Of a DNA stretch of 64,000 nt, positions 1-10,659 are shown in pieces; the first letter of the stretch is position 1; the number at the start of each line of letters is the position of its first letter. A program made the translations under genes and the position numbers. The notes beneath the pieces are model-generated. The model had not been told where the DNA came from, did not search any database, and was given only the letters and a program-made list of their open reading frames with translations. Source of the DNA: Prodigiosinella confusarubida (lineage in GTDB: Bacteria > Pseudomonadota > Gammaproteobacteria > Enterobacterales > Enterobacteriaceae); NCBI RefSeq assembly GCF_002847015.1, contig NZ_CP025085.1, positions 744,001-808,000 of the forward strand, in the 5' to 3' direction.

Positions 1-446
1 GCATCATTGTGACGGCAGCCGCTGAAAGTCTCCCAATGGGTGACTGGCATTATGATGAATCTGCCATGAAATGTGACCAGAGTCAGCAAAGCATGTTTGA
101 TGGTGTGACGTTGACGGAACATCAGCGTCAGCAAATGCGTGATTTGATGCAGCAAGTTCGTCATGGCACACCTTCTTACGATGTCGGCGATATGGAAGAT
201 ATGCACCGATTGGTGGTGGCGAAAAATTTTGATACGTCTGCTGTCAAGGCGTTAGTGAGCAAAATGGTTCATATGCAGGTCGCGCGCCGCGTAGAAATTG
301 CCAGGGTGTGCAACCAAATGTACAACCTGCTGACACCCGAGCAGAAGGAGACTCTGGATCAGGAACATCAGCAGTATATGCAGAAAATACAGCAGCAAAT
401 GTCGATGATGAACCAGAATGCTCAGAATTTCAGTTTGTCTAAATAG
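1..446 (+). CDS. cpxP: Periplasmic Cpx-pathway inhibitor CpxP (5' end outside window)
   Basis: The open frame is already running at the window edge (first full codon at 3). It reads I-I-V-T-A-A-A-E, which looks like the end of a signal peptide with its AxA cleavage site, so the true start lies upstream and the GTG at 9 is not the start. The mature part carries the two LTxxQ motifs typical of CpxP/Spy chaperones (LTEHQ at 111-125 and LTPEQ near 330-344) and is rich in Met, Gln and charged residues, as expected for an all-helical cradle-shaped dimer. CpxP damps the CpxA sensor kinase and delivers misfolded periplasmic proteins for degradation. The CpxQ sRNA in the 3' UTR supports the call. Spy is the alternative, but Spy lacks this context. 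Confidence 0.88.
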   Translation, partial: IIVTAAAESLPMGDWHYDESAMKCDQSQQSMFDGVTLTEHQRQQMRDLMQQVRHGTPSYDVGDMEDMHRLVVAKNFDTSAVKALVSKMVHMQVARRVEIARVCNQMYNLLTPEQKETLDQEHQQYMQKIQQQMSMMNQNAQNFSLSK

Positions 447-517
447 TGTTTTCAGTAATGAGTTATTTCCTGGTAGTGAGTAGTGCCGAGAGTAGTAGTG
501 TGTAAAAGATGTACCTG

Positions 518-578
518 TTTTCCTTGCCATAGACACCATCCCTGTCTTTTCGCCCTCCTTGATGGAGGGCTTTTTTTT
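518..578 (+). ncRNA. cpxQ: CpxQ small RNA from the cpxP 3' UTR
   Basis: Downstream of the cpxP stop lies a stretch beginning TTTTCCTTGCCATAGACACC and running into a strong intrinsic terminator. I recognise this as the seed region of CpxQ, an Hfq-dependent sRNA that RNase E releases from cpxP mRNA in E. coli and Salmonella and that represses envelope protein mRNAs during inner-membrane stress. The seed is kept while the terminator stem has a different sequence, as expected for a functional sRNA. The 5' end given is inferred from the known RNase E cleavage site. Confidence 0.8.
552..578 (+). terminator. Rho-independent terminator of cpxP/CpxQ
   Basis: Perfect 7-bp stem GCCCTCC/GGAGGGC with a 5-nt loop, followed by eight T residues. 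Confidence 0.92.
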
Positions 579-840
579 GGGTTCGAAAACTAAATATAGG
601 TTATTGAAGTGGTGCGTTTTGTTTTCCCTTCTGTGGAGCAATTTCTCACCAAAACGGTGCGACAGATCACACTACTGAACACCTGATGTTAATGCCGTCA
701 GGGGCGTCACGGGTATATTCTTCATATCTGTTGTTGCGTTCAGTCTTCATTATCTAACTGATATATAAATATTTATTCCATTTCTTGTTTTACTTTCTCA
801 ACTCATCCGTATTTTGGCATCCGTTATGCATTCTTAAAAT

Positions 841-855
841 CATAATGACATTATG
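841..855. promoter_or_regulatory. Candidate operator palindrome upstream of the amino acid ABC operon
   Basis: The 350-bp gap 579-929 holds no convincing gene. It is AT-rich near 750-860 and contains a perfect inverted repeat CATAAT-GAC-ATTATG about 75 bp before the binding-protein gene. It could be the site for the IclR regulator encoded at the end of this operon, but nothing in the sequence proves which protein binds. Confidence 0.3.
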
Positions 856-929
856 AAAATAAAATACTCAATCAAATATCTGTTATTAACGTCGTTTCAT
901 TTTCAATTCACACTTGGGAGGATTAGCCG

Positions 930-1796
930 GTGGCTAAACAAGAAACAAGTCGTACTCTGCAAAGGAAAATCAACATCGGCATGCTGGCTGGCTCACTATT
1001 TGGCTTGCTCAGCATGGTTAATTCGGTTTCTGCGAATCAACTTCAGGAGATTAGGGCTCGGGGTGAAATGGTCTGCGGCACACTTTCCACCACGGAACCG
1101 TTAGGCTTTGTCAATCCAAAAACGCGTAAAGTCACCGGATTCGATGTGGATATCTGTCAGGCGCTGGCGGATCACCTGGGTGTCAGGATGGTGCAAAAAA
1201 GCCTTTCCGTCGAAGCACGTATCCCGGAATTACAAATTGGGCGTGTTGATATTCTTTCTGCTGCGCTGGGATACACCCCCGAACGCGCTAAACAGATTGA
1301 ATTTACTGATTCGCATTTTCAAGTGCCGTTGAAAATTCTGGTTCCTGTTGCGGCGGGGTACAACTCGCTGGCCGACTTAAATGGTAAACGTGTCGGGATG
1401 ACGTCTGGTTCTAGCTCAGAGTACTGGCTGCGTAAATCTTTCCCGAAGATACAGATCGTTACCTATCATGATTCGCCTTCCGGATTCCTGGCGTTGCAGC
1501 AGCATAAGGTAAGTGGACTGGCGTTTGCCCAGACATCGGGTATGCGTTATCTGCGGGCAGGTAAAGGCGACTTTGCTTTTATTGATCAGCCTATCGGCTG
1601 GGAACCTAATGCGCTGGGTATTAAAAAAGGTGAACCCGAATTTCTGGCGGCAGTAAATAGCACGTTGGAAAAAATGGAGCAGGACGGGGAACTGGAAACT
1701 ATTTGGAATAAATGGCTGGGACCGCAAACCGTTTATAACGTAAAACGAGATCACAAACTTGAGCCTATTGAAAAAGTGAAACTCAGTACCGAATAA
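930..1796 (+). CDS. Polar amino acid ABC transporter, periplasmic binding protein
   Basis: A 288-residue SBP_bac_3 family protein. The GTG start at 930 has a GGGAGG Shine-Dalgarno 8 nt upstream. Residues 1-35 form a signal peptide (basic start, hydrophobic 17-30, ending V-S-A) without a lipobox, so it is a soluble periplasmic protein. The GFDVDI segment near residue 70 and the TPERAKQIEFT segment near 116-126 are hallmarks of the family; the Arg in the latter normally grips the substrate alpha-carboxylate. It should capture an amino acid and pass it to the two permeases that follow. The exact substrate cannot be read from sequence. It is first gene of a same-strand block running to the IclR gene at 8315. 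Confidence 0.85.
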   Translation: MAKQETSRTLQRKINIGMLAGSLFGLLSMVNSVSANQLQEIRARGEMVCGTLSTTEPLGFVNPKTRKVTGFDVDICQALADHLGVRMVQKSLSVEARIPELQIGRVDILSAALGYTPERAKQIEFTDSHFQVPLKILVPVAAGYNSLADLNGKRVGMTSGSSSEYWLRKSFPKIQIVTYHDSPSGFLALQQHKVSGLAFAQTSGMRYLRAGKGDFAFIDQPIGWEPNALGIKKGEPEFLAAVNSTLEKMEQDGELETIWNKWLGPQTVYNVKRDHKLEPIEKVKLSTE

Positions 1797-1824
1797 TGTG
1801 AGAAAAATGATCGTGAAATGGTAG

Positions 1825-1851
1825 GCCACATTCACCATAAATGAATGTGGC
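1825..1851 (+). other. Intercistronic hairpin after the binding-protein gene
   Basis: Perfect 10-bp stem GCCACATTCA/TGAATGTGGC with a 7-nt loop and no T-tract, so not an intrinsic terminator. Such hairpins after binding-protein genes protect the upstream mRNA from 3' exonucleases and raise binding-protein output over the permeases. A similar hairpin follows ytfQ in this window. Confidence 0.6.
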
Positions 1852-1898
1852 ATTGAATCTATTTCCTGGCTTTTCAATACGCCGAGGAGTCGAGTCGT

Positions 1899-2597
1899 AT
1901 GACGAATTTTGATCCCTTTTCACTATTACAGGGTGTTTATCTGCAATGGTTGATAACTGGCCTGGAAACTACACTGACTCTGTTTATTTTATGTTTGGTC
2001 TCCGGTTTTATTTTGGCGCTGTTTTTGGCGGCTATGCGTATTTCTGGTATTACACCTTTAAGATGGTTCGTTGCTATTTATGTAGAATATCATCGTAATG
2101 TTCCGGCACTGGTTCAGCTTTTATTATGGTATTTCGGTTTATCGGCCGTATTACCTTATACCTTGTCAGAATGGGTTAATCAGCACGGCAGTGAATTTCT
2201 TTTTGCCTATATCGCACTGACGTTGAATACCGCTGCATTTATGTCTGAAGATTTGCGTAGTGGTTTACGTGCGGTCGCGAAGGGTCAAATGGAGGCATGC
2301 CGGGCTTTGGGTCTGACTTTTTCTCAGGCTATGCGGGATGTTATTTTACCGCAATCAATCCGTATTTCTATTCCGCCATTAATCAGCCAATCGTTGGCAT
2401 TGTATAAATCAACCAGTCTGGCAATGGCGATCAGTGTGGCAGAACTGACCTATGCCGCGAAACAGATTGAAAATGAAACCTTCAGAACCTTTGATGCCTT
2501 CGCCATCGTCTCTGTCATCTACTTACTGGGTTCGTTGCTGATTGTCAGTGTGGGCTTTACCTGTGACCGTTTAGTGTATCGGACCAGGAGCCAATAG
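1899..2597 (+). CDS. Polar amino acid ABC transporter permease (HisQ/GltJ type), first subunit
   Basis: A 232-residue inner-membrane permease. The ATG at 1899 follows a GAGGAG ribosome site by 9 nt. It opens with a short periplasmic region, then hydrophobic helices (LETTLTLFILCLVSGFILAL and others) and carries the EAA cytoplasmic loop (MEACRALGLTFSQAMRDVILPQ, near residues 130-150), which docks on the ATPase. This is the BPD_transp_1/HEQRo topology of GltJ and HisQ. The next permease starts one base after its stop, so the two are translationally linked and should form a heterodimer. Substrate class is inferred from the binding protein. Confidence 0.85.
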   Translation: MTNFDPFSLLQGVYLQWLITGLETTLTLFILCLVSGFILALFLAAMRISGITPLRWFVAIYVEYHRNVPALVQLLLWYFGLSAVLPYTLSEWVNQHGSEFLFAYIALTLNTAAFMSEDLRSGLRAVAKGQMEACRALGLTFSQAMRDVILPQSIRISIPPLISQSLALYKSTSLAMAISVAELTYAAKQIENETFRTFDAFAIVSVIYLLGSLLIVSVGFTCDRLVYRTRSQ

Positions 2598-2598
2598 T

Positions 2599-3300
2599 AT
2601 GAGTGACATGATAGCTATTGTAATGAATTACCGTAATTTACTTCTGGTAGGCGCTTATCCGGATGGGCCGATCGGCGGTCTGATTTTGACACTGTTTATT
2701 GCACTCAGTGGTCTGGTTTGCGCGTTTCCGCTGGCAATATTGGTCGGTATTGCCAGAACCAGCAAATATAAAGTTTTCTTCATCCCTGCGACGATATTTT
2801 CCAGTGTTATTCGTGGATTGCCGGTATTGATGTTGGTGTTCTGGTCCTATTTTGCCGTGCCGCTGCTTTCCGGACACTCAATTTCAGGTGTTATGACGCT
2901 GACTGTGGCATTAATTATCTACGAAACGGCTTTTTTAGGTGAAGTCATCAGAGCGGGAATAAAATCAATTCCTGTTGGACAAATTGAAGCCGCAAGAACA
3001 TTAGGGATTAGTTATTCACGTACTCTCGCAGAGGTTATATTGCCGCAAGCACTATTTACCATGATTCCCAGTATTCTTAATCAGTTTATTAACCTGATTA
3101 AGAATACGTCATTGGGATATGTTATTGGTGTCGCAGAACTGACATATTCCGCTTATCAGATTAATACCATCGAATTAACCAAACCATTACAGGTCTTTGG
3201 TATTTTGGCGATTATCTATTTCATTATCTGCTTTTCATTGACGCAATTGGTCGGCTATCTGGAAAACATTATTCAGCGCAAACGACAACTGAAAATATAG
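2599..3300 (+). CDS. Polar amino acid ABC transporter permease (HisM/GltK type), second subunit
   Basis: A 233-residue inner-membrane permease, paralogous to its upstream neighbour. Start ATG at 2599 with CAGGAG at 2585-2590, one base after the preceding stop codon. Several hydrophobic helices flank an EAA loop ([22 protein letters not shown], near residues 132-153). The C-terminus ends in a basic tail (Q-R-K-R-Q-L-K). Together with the preceding permease and the ATPase that starts 10 bp downstream it completes the membrane part of the importer. Confidence 0.85.
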   Translation: MSDMIAIVMNYRNLLLVGAYPDGPIGGLILTLFIALSGLVCAFPLAILVGIARTSKYKVFFIPATIFSSVIRGLPVLMLVFWSYFAVPLLSGHSISGVMTLTVALIIYETAFLGEVIRAGIKSIPVGQIEAARTLGISYSRTLAEVILPQALFTMIPSILNQFINLIKNTSLGYVIGVAELTYSAYQINTIELTKPLQVFGILAIIYFIICFSLTQLVGYLENIIQRKRQLKI

Positions 3301-3310
3301 GAGACTCGAC

Positions 3311-5253
<1,943 letters not shown>

Positions 5254-5375
5254 GATCTCTGACGCGACCCGGGGCGAGCCATGAGTATCGCATGGCGGCT
5301 CCTTCGTTCATTTCGGGAAGGATCTCTTTTTCATTCTTCGTGTGTGCATATTGTGGCGATGTTCAAGGAAGTGAA

Positions 5376-6596
5376 ATGACGCTGATTCGTACTTTCCCGG
5401 TATTCAGAGAGCCGATGACACGCCGGTATTTAATGGGTCAGGCCGCCTCCATCCTGGGATTGTGGACGCAGAACGTGACGTTGAATCTATTGTTATGGCA
5501 AATGACCCATGTTGCGTGGATGTTGGGGGTGCTCAATTTCCTGCTTTATTGTCCAGCGTTGATTGTTCCGTTGCTGTTTGGCAGCCGGCTGACCCCTGCG
5601 CGCGTCAAAGTCATCATGATGAAGATCCTGTTTCTCTCCATGATTATCTCGACATTACTGTTAGCCAGCGTGACGCTTCATTTCATTAGCTCAACATTTA
5701 TCTTACTGATTGCCGGTGTTGCCGGATGCATTTCTTCCATGGAGCTCCCGACCCGTCAACTACTACTGACCAGTAGCCTCCATGATAAGTCATTGATGTA
5801 TAACGCTGTGGCGATGAATACGATGGTATTTAATATCGGCAGGATGTTTGGCCCGGCGATAGCGGCTTACAGCTTTAATCAGGTGGGTGCAGCGGGGGGA
5901 TTTGTTATTTCGCTGTGTGGGTTGATGACCATGTTTTTTGCTGTCAGGAGGATACAGGTAGTTGAGCCGGATTATAAAAACCGCAAAGCGGGCGGCATGC
6001 GCAATGCGGTCCGCTACGTCATGCAGGATAGTTTTGCCGTGCGTTTCCTGCCGATGCTGGCGGTTGTCGGTATATTTGCCGGCTCATATCAGTCATTGAT
6101 TCCGGTGCTGGCTGCTCAAGGGTTTCATGATACTACCCGTTACACCGGCTGGTTTTTCAGCAGTGCCGGGATTGGCTCGCTCTGTTCGGCGCTGTTGATC
6201 TCCACAAGGGTTTCCCATCAGCGCCTATTGCAGTGGCTGAGTGTTGCTCCCTGGTGTTGCGTGTTGGCGCTGACGGGGATTTCATTCTCTCACCTTCCCG
6301 TGTTGACCAGCCTGTGCTTCCTGCTACTGGGTTTGTCGCTGACATTTTTCTCGACCATGATTAACTCAACGTTGCAGCATCACAGCCCGTCGGAGCTGCG
6401 CGGAGCGGTAGTCGGTCTGTATGGTATGTCATTCCAGGGCACCATGCCGTTGGGGAACTTACTGGTAGGAATGATGGCTTCTGTCACAAATATCATGTCG
6501 ACTTTTCTGTTGATGGCCTTCATGTTGGTGGTGGTATTAGGCGGACAGTGGGGAGCTACGAAATGGAAACACACCAGCAGGAGTTACAACCGATGA
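5376..6596 (+). CDS. MFS transporter, EntS/MFS_3-like exporter
   Basis: A 406-residue integral membrane protein with about 12 hydrophobic segments. The frame is open from 5214, but the ATG at 5376 is chosen because an AAGGAAG site lies just before it; the longer version would add 54 unconvincing residues and overlap the aminotransferase. General fold and motifs (GQAASILGLWTQNVTLNLL at the start, RRYLMG, ELPTRQLLLTS) resemble EntS-type exporters that release small metabolites such as siderophores. Its stop overlaps the start of the next gene (ATGA at 6593-6596), so the dehydrogenase product or another pathway intermediate is a reasonable cargo. That is inference. Confidence 0.75.
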   Translation: MTLIRTFPVFREPMTRRYLMGQAASILGLWTQNVTLNLLLWQMTHVAWMLGVLNFLLYCPALIVPLLFGSRLTPARVKVIMMKILFLSMIISTLLLASVTLHFISSTFILLIAGVAGCISSMELPTRQLLLTSSLHDKSLMYNAVAMNTMVFNIGRMFGPAIAAYSFNQVGAAGGFVISLCGLMTMFFAVRRIQVVEPDYKNRKAGGMRNAVRYVMQDSFAVRFLPMLAVVGIFAGSYQSLIPVLAAQGFHDTTRYTGWFFSSAGIGSLCSALLISTRVSHQRLLQWLSVAPWCCVLALTGISFSHLPVLTSLCFLLLGLSLTFFSTMINSTLQHHSPSELRGAVVGLYGMSFQGTMPLGNLLVGMMASVTNIMSTFLLMAFMLVVVLGGQWGATKWKHTSRSYNR

Positions 6597-7549
6597 GCGA
6601 GACGATGATGAAAAAAACCGTATTGATGGCCCGTATGCTTCCCCCCCGTCTGGTGCAGCAATTGCGTGAGCATTTTCACCTGATTGGTCCGTTGACCCGT
6701 CTCGACGGGCAAGATCTTCCCGTTGGGGCCGAATCAGCAGAGGTGTTGCTGACCATGAGCGGCATTCCTACGGAAAAGGCCCTGATAGATGCGCTACCCG
6801 GTCTGCGTTTGGTAAGTTGTTATGGTTCTGGCATCGAGTTCGTTGATAGCGAGTATCTGAAACAAAGGGGGATTGCGCTAACCAATGCCGCAGGCACCAA
6901 CGCCAGCAGTGTTGCTGAATTTGCATTGGGGTTGATTCTGAGCAGTACCCGACAGATTTTAACCAGTGAACGCTTCCTGCGTAGCGGCCAATGGAAAGGA
7001 AACAGTGTTGAACGTTATCCGTCGGTCCCTGGGTTGGAAGGCCATCGATTGGGGATTTATGGTTTAGGCGAAATCGGTTTGCAAATCGCTCAGCGGGCGC
7101 AGGCGTTCAATATGGCGATTGGTTATCATAGCCGTACTCAGAAAGTGGTGTCATATCGCTTTCTGGAGAATCTTTTACAACTGGCCGAATGGGCGGATGT
7201 CCTGGTGCTCGCCGCGCGTGGCAGTACACAAAACTACCATATTGTGGATACCCAGGTTCTGAATGCGCTGGGGCCGCAAGGGCATCTGGTCAATATCGCT
7301 CGAGGAATGCTGGTTGATGAGGCGGCGCTGTGTGATGCGCTGGAGAACCGGCGTATTGCTGGTGCCGCGTTGGATGTGTATGAATTTGAACCCGAAATCT
7401 CTACCCGTTTGCAATCGATGGAGAATATCATTCTCACACCTCACATTGCGGCCAATACGCATTCTGCTCAGGACGCTCAACAGCAACGGATGCTGGATAA
7501 TACGGTGGCTTATTTTAAGGGTGACCGCTTGATTGGCAGGGTCTGCTAA
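6593..7549 (+). CDS. D-isomer-specific 2-hydroxyacid dehydrogenase
   Basis: A 318-residue NAD(P)-dependent dehydrogenase that should reduce a 2-oxo acid to a D-2-hydroxyacid or run in reverse. The start at 6593 forms an ATGA overlap with the MFS stop and has CAGGAG 9 nt upstream; an in-frame ATG at 6563 is less likely. The dinucleotide motif GLGEIG is at 157-162. The catalytic triad is R237 (NIARGML), E266 (YEFEPE) and H284 (LTPHIAANT). The nearest well-known relatives are hydroxypyruvate/glyoxylate reductases. With the upstream aminotransferase this gives an amino acid to 2-oxo acid to 2-hydroxyacid route. Confidence 0.85.
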   Translation: MSETMMKKTVLMARMLPPRLVQQLREHFHLIGPLTRLDGQDLPVGAESAEVLLTMSGIPTEKALIDALPGLRLVSCYGSGIEFVDSEYLKQRGIALTNAAGTNASSVAEFALGLILSSTRQILTSERFLRSGQWKGNSVERYPSVPGLEGHRLGIYGLGEIGLQIAQRAQAFNMAIGYHSRTQKVVSYRFLENLLQLAEWADVLVLAARGSTQNYHIVDTQVLNALGPQGHLVNIARGMLVDEAALCDALENRRIAGAALDVYEFEPEISTRLQSMENIILTPHIAANTHSAQDAQQQRMLDNTVAYFKGDRLIGRVC

Positions 7550-7589
7550 TCCTTGTACATTACTTCTTTTGCTAATTTTACGGGTAGGT

Positions 7590-8315
7590 ATGTCCAGGCA
7601 AAAAACCACTGATGTTGATCGCTCGGTCAAGGCCGTCAAACGGACGTTGGCCATTCTTGATGCATTTATTCATCACCCGGGCGGCATTACGCTGAGTGAG
7701 CTAGAAGCGCAAACCGGATTGTTCAAGAGCGTGATCCTCCGTTATATGCTCTCACTGGAAGCTGAACGCTATGTGTTAAAGCGAGCGGATGGCAGCTATG
7801 AGCTCGGTTCTCGCGCTTATCAGCTCGGTTGTACATATGAGCGCACATTTAATCTGCGTGAGCACGTGTTACCCGTGTTGGATAAGCTCACTGACGCCAC
7901 ATTGGAAAGCAGCACTTTCTTTGTCCGTGATGGTGACTACCGTTTGTGTTTGCTGCGTAAAGATTCGCCGCAGCATATAAAATCCAGTGTGCCGGTCGGC
8001 ACGATGCTGCCAATGGATGATACTTCCGCCGCGCATGTTCTGCGCACCTTTGAACAGGGTATGCCGGCGAAATGGTCATTTCCCGCGGGTTTGTTTACGT
8101 CCACCGGTGCGGGGACTAACCGTCAGGCATCGACTACCTATCTCACTGCGTCTATCTCCGCGCCGGTATTCAAACATGATAACCAGTTGGCGGGGGCATT
8201 GAGTATCTCCGGACCTACCAGCCGGTTCGATCCTGCCGATACCCACAGCCAGCAATTATTGATGGAAGCGGCCATCGCGTTATCACTCGTATTAGGTGCC
8301 GTCATGCCTGAATAA
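7590..8315 (+). CDS. IclR-family transcriptional regulator
   Basis: A 241-residue regulator. The frame opens at 7533 but the ATG at 7590 starts the conserved part; the ribosome site is weak (GGTAGG close to the ATG). Residues about 10-75 form the winged helix-turn-helix (AVKRTLAILDAF, ITLSELEAQTGL, YELGSRAYQLG), and the rest is the IclR effector domain that binds small organic acids. It follows the dehydrogenase by 40 bp on the same strand and is likely the local regulator of the transport and catabolic genes, possibly responding to the 2-oxo or 2-hydroxy acid. The Nudix gene converges from the other side, 44 bp away. Confidence 0.8.
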   Translation: MSRQKTTDVDRSVKAVKRTLAILDAFIHHPGGITLSELEAQTGLFKSVILRYMLSLEAERYVLKRADGSYELGSRAYQLGCTYERTFNLREHVLPVLDKLTDATLESSTFFVRDGDYRLCLLRKDSPQHIKSSVPVGTMLPMDDTSAAHVLRTFEQGMPAKWSFPAGLFTSTGAGTNRQASTTYLTASISAPVFKHDNQLAGALSISGPTSRFDPADTHSQQLLMEAAIALSLVLGAVMPE

Positions 8316-8359
8316 CGCTATAAAATATGAGTGAGTAATACTTGGGAGTCCGGTTTCTT

Positions 8360-8809
8360 TTAGGTGGAGACATGCTGGCTGAGTATGGAGACAATCTCTT
8401 GCGGAAAAACGGTTTCTGTCGTCTGACCCAGTTCATCCAGTGACCACCATTTGTACTGGGTGATGACGTGTTTTTCGTGCTCACTCCACTGGTCACCCCT
8501 CAGCGTGTTGTCCGTGGTGTAAACGATGAAAAATCGCTCATCTGCTATTACTTGCTCGCCGTTGGACAGTACCATGGGGAATGTTCGTGTCGCGATACAA
8601 ACGCCGGGATCCTGAATAATGATGCCAGTCTCCTCCTGCAATTCCCGTATGGCTGCCTGCTCAAAGGTTTCACCCGCTTCCACGGCACCGCCTGGTGTGG
8701 CCCAGTAGGTTTGGCCAGCCAGCGCATCATTGGTATGGCTAAATTTGAACAACAGCACCCGTTGTTGTGGGTCGAGTATCAGTAGTCGTGATGATGGTCT
8801 GTGTTTCAT
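8360..8809 (-). CDS. Nudix hydrolase
   Basis: A 149-residue single-domain protein with a perfect Nudix box at residues 41-63 (G x5 E x7 REU xEE xGU, here ending R-E-L-Q-E-E-T-G-I). These enzymes hydrolyse a nucleoside diphosphate linked to another moiety, needing Mg2+. The preceding YWATPGG segment is typical of the ADP-ribose/NTP hydrolase branch, but the substrate cannot be told. It is read opposite to its neighbours: convergent with the IclR gene and divergent from the XRE regulator gene. Nothing ties it to the amino acid block except position. Confidence 0.82.
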   Translation of the reverse strand: MKHRPSSRLLILDPQQRVLLFKFSHTNDALAGQTYWATPGGAVEAGETFEQAAIRELQEETGIIIQDPGVCIATRTFPMVLSNGEQVIADERFFIVYTTDNTLRGDQWSEHEKHVITQYKWWSLDELGQTTETVFPQEIVSILSQHVST

Positions 8810-9033
8810 GGGGTCTCCGGCGCTATATCTGATGGGGCAATCATCTTTCTCGCCGATGGGTTCGATGTCAATGTATGCAGGATACAGTGAGTGGTGTCGC
8901 TGTTATGGCCGTCTGCTTCCGCTTTTCCGCTGCCTGTCAGGATGATGTCATGTTGCTGTCGGGTCGCTGTCGTGGTGTTTTTCCAGATGCAGATTCAAGC
9001 TGGTACCCGGTTTCATATCTAAAGGAGTTTATG

Positions 9034-9501
9034 ATGAATGCGATAAAATCATTGCGTCTTTCCCGGGCCTGGTCTCAGGAACAACTGGCTGAATTGGCTT
9101 CCCTCAGTGTTCGTACCATTCAACGTATCGAAAATGGCGAGCAAGCCAGTCTGGAAACGCTTAGCGCGATTGCCGCGGCCCTTGAGGTACGAGTTGCGGA
9201 TTTGATGGAAAACAGTGGTGAGCGACATCTGCAAAGTGAATCGCTGGAACAGCGAATTCTTGATGCTAAACATCAGGTGCATGAAGAAGGAAAACTCTGG
9301 CGCAGCCTGATCTTGTTTGCCGTGATCAATAGTGTTTTATTTGTAGTTAATCGACTAATCGATCCCCATACCCACTGGTTTCTCTGGCCGTTACTGATTT
9401 GGGGAGGATTACTGATGATAAAGGCTATTAATGTGTTTTTTCTGCGCAACTGGCTGGTGCGCTGGCAGCATGGCCGATTGCAGAAGATTTTACGTAAGTG
9501 A
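9034..9501 (+). CDS. Membrane-anchored XRE-family regulator (HTH plus 2TM domain)
   Basis: A 155-residue protein. The ATG at 9034 follows AAAGGAG with good spacing (a second ATG at 9031 is too close); the frame open from 8875 upstream is not supported. Residues 4-58 are a Cro/C1-type helix-turn-helix ([23 protein letters not shown]). A helical linker (60-88) leads to two membrane segments (about 91-108 and 115-135), then a short basic tail ([12 protein letters not shown]). This is the HTH_XRE plus 2TM arrangement seen in many uncharacterised bacterial proteins. A DNA-binding domain tied to the inner membrane suggests it senses a membrane or envelope signal. Its targets are unknown. Confidence 0.75.
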   Translation: MNAIKSLRLSRAWSQEQLAELASLSVRTIQRIENGEQASLETLSAIAAALEVRVADLMENSGERHLQSESLEQRILDAKHQVHEEGKLWRSLILFAVINSVLFVVNRLIDPHTHWFLWPLLIWGGLLMIKAINVFFLRNWLVRWQHGRLQKILRK

Positions 9502-9518
9502 GTTAGTGACGTTCAAGG

Positions 9519-9548
9519 CGCGAAGTAACATGAGTGTTTTACTTCGCG
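9519..9548 (+). terminator. Hairpin after the XRE-2TM gene
   Basis: Perfect 10-bp stem CGCGAAGTAA/TTACTTCGCG with a 10-nt loop. There is no T-tract after it, so it may be a weak terminator, an mRNA-end stabiliser or part of the fieF upstream region. Confidence 0.35.
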
Positions 9549-9640
9549 TCAACAATCCACTGGGCAACATAGCAACCTTCACGGTTTTTCTCCCCCGGCA
9601 ATCCAGTATACTGAGCACCTTATTCCGTCAGGAGTCAGGT

Positions 9641-10543
9641 ATGAATTCTCAATACGCACGCCTCGTCACGATGGCGGCTTTTCTGGCAACCGCAACTGCG
9701 TTGCTGTTGTTTGGGCTAAAAGTCTTTGCCTGGTGGTATACCGGGTCAGTTAGTTTGTTGGCGTCACTGGTGGACTCCTTAATGGATATCGCTGCTTCGT
9801 TCATTAACTTGCTGGTGGTGCGTTATTCACTGCAACCCGCTGATCCGGAACATACGTTTGGTCATGGTAAGGCTGAGTCGTTGGCGGCATTGGCCCAGAG
9901 CATGTTTATTTCCGGTTCCGCACTGTTTCTGCTATTGACCGGTATGCAGCATCTGATTTCACCCCAACCGCTGTATGCGCCGGAACTCGGGATGTGGGTT
10001 ACCGTGGTTGCGCTGATCTCGACTTTACTGCTAGTGGCCTTCCAGCGTTGGGTCATCAGGAGAACGTACAGCCAGGCAGTGCGGGCAGATATGTTGCACT
10101 ATCAGTCCGATGTGTTGATGAACGGTGCTATTCTGGTCGCGCTGGCCTTGAGCTGGAAAGGTGTGACTTGGGCAGATGCGGCCTTTGCGCTGGGTATTGG
10201 CGTTTATATTTTATACAGTGCATTGAGGATGGCGTACGATGCCATACAGTCATTATTGGATCGAGCATTGCCAGATGAAGAACGCGCGGAAATTATTAGT
10301 ATTGTGTCATCATGGCCAGGGGTCATTGGTGGTCATGAGTTAAGAACCCGCCGTTCTGGTCCTACCCGGTTTATTCAACTTCATCTGGAAATGGATGATG
10401 CATTGCCACTGGTCGAGTCACATCAGATTGCCGACGATATAGAGCAAGCTTTGCTACGACGTTTTCTCGGCGCCGATATTATCATTCATCAGGATCCTGT
10501 TTCTGTGGTGCCTGATGAACAACGGGGACGATGGGTACTATAG
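9641..10543 (+). CDS. fieF: Cation-efflux pump FieF (CDF family)
   Basis: A 300-residue cation diffusion facilitator that exports Fe2+ and Zn2+ from the cytoplasm by proton antiport. The ATG at 9641 with CAGGAG 6 nt upstream gives the exact length of E. coli FieF; the longer open frame from 9431 is not supported. The transmembrane metal site residues are present: D45 and D49 (LVDSLMD) and the His/Asp pair in DMLHYQSD. The cytoplasmic domain keeps HGKAE and LHLEMD. In E. coli fieF directly follows cpxP and precedes pfkA; here the pfkA side is conserved and the cpxP side is interrupted by about 9 kb. Confidence 0.93.
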   Translation: MNSQYARLVTMAAFLATATALLLFGLKVFAWWYTGSVSLLASLVDSLMDIAASFINLLVVRYSLQPADPEHTFGHGKAESLAALAQSMFISGSALFLLLTGMQHLISPQPLYAPELGMWVTVVALISTLLLVAFQRWVIRRTYSQAVRADMLHYQSDVLMNGAILVALALSWKGVTWADAAFALGIGVYILYSALRMAYDAIQSLLDRALPDEERAEIISIVSSWPGVIGGHELRTRRSGPTRFIQLHLEMDDALPLVESHQIADDIEQALLRRFLGADIIIHQDPVSVVPDEQRGRWVL

Positions 10544-10625
10544 CTCCGTGAAATCTGTCTCCTTGTCGTAATAGTGTTGTAAAAGTGTGATATGGAGTAG
10601 GAATATATTGGTCTTTAAGCCTGAC

Positions 10626-10659
10626 CTGAATCAATTCAGCTACGGGCATTTGTTATAAT
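10626..10659 (+). promoter_or_regulatory. pfkA promoter with Cra-like operator
   Basis: A 14-bp perfect palindrome CTGAATCAATTCAG (10626-10639) differs at one central base from the Cra (FruR) site TGAATCGATTCA. It lies where the -35 box should be for the TATAAT at 10654-10659. Placement over the -35 fits repression, as Cra does at pfkA in E. coli. Confidence 0.6.

Noticed and set aside
252-641. 129-codon minus-strand frame across cpxP and CpxQ
   Set aside because: Overlaps cpxP, its sRNA and the terminator; low-complexity translation.
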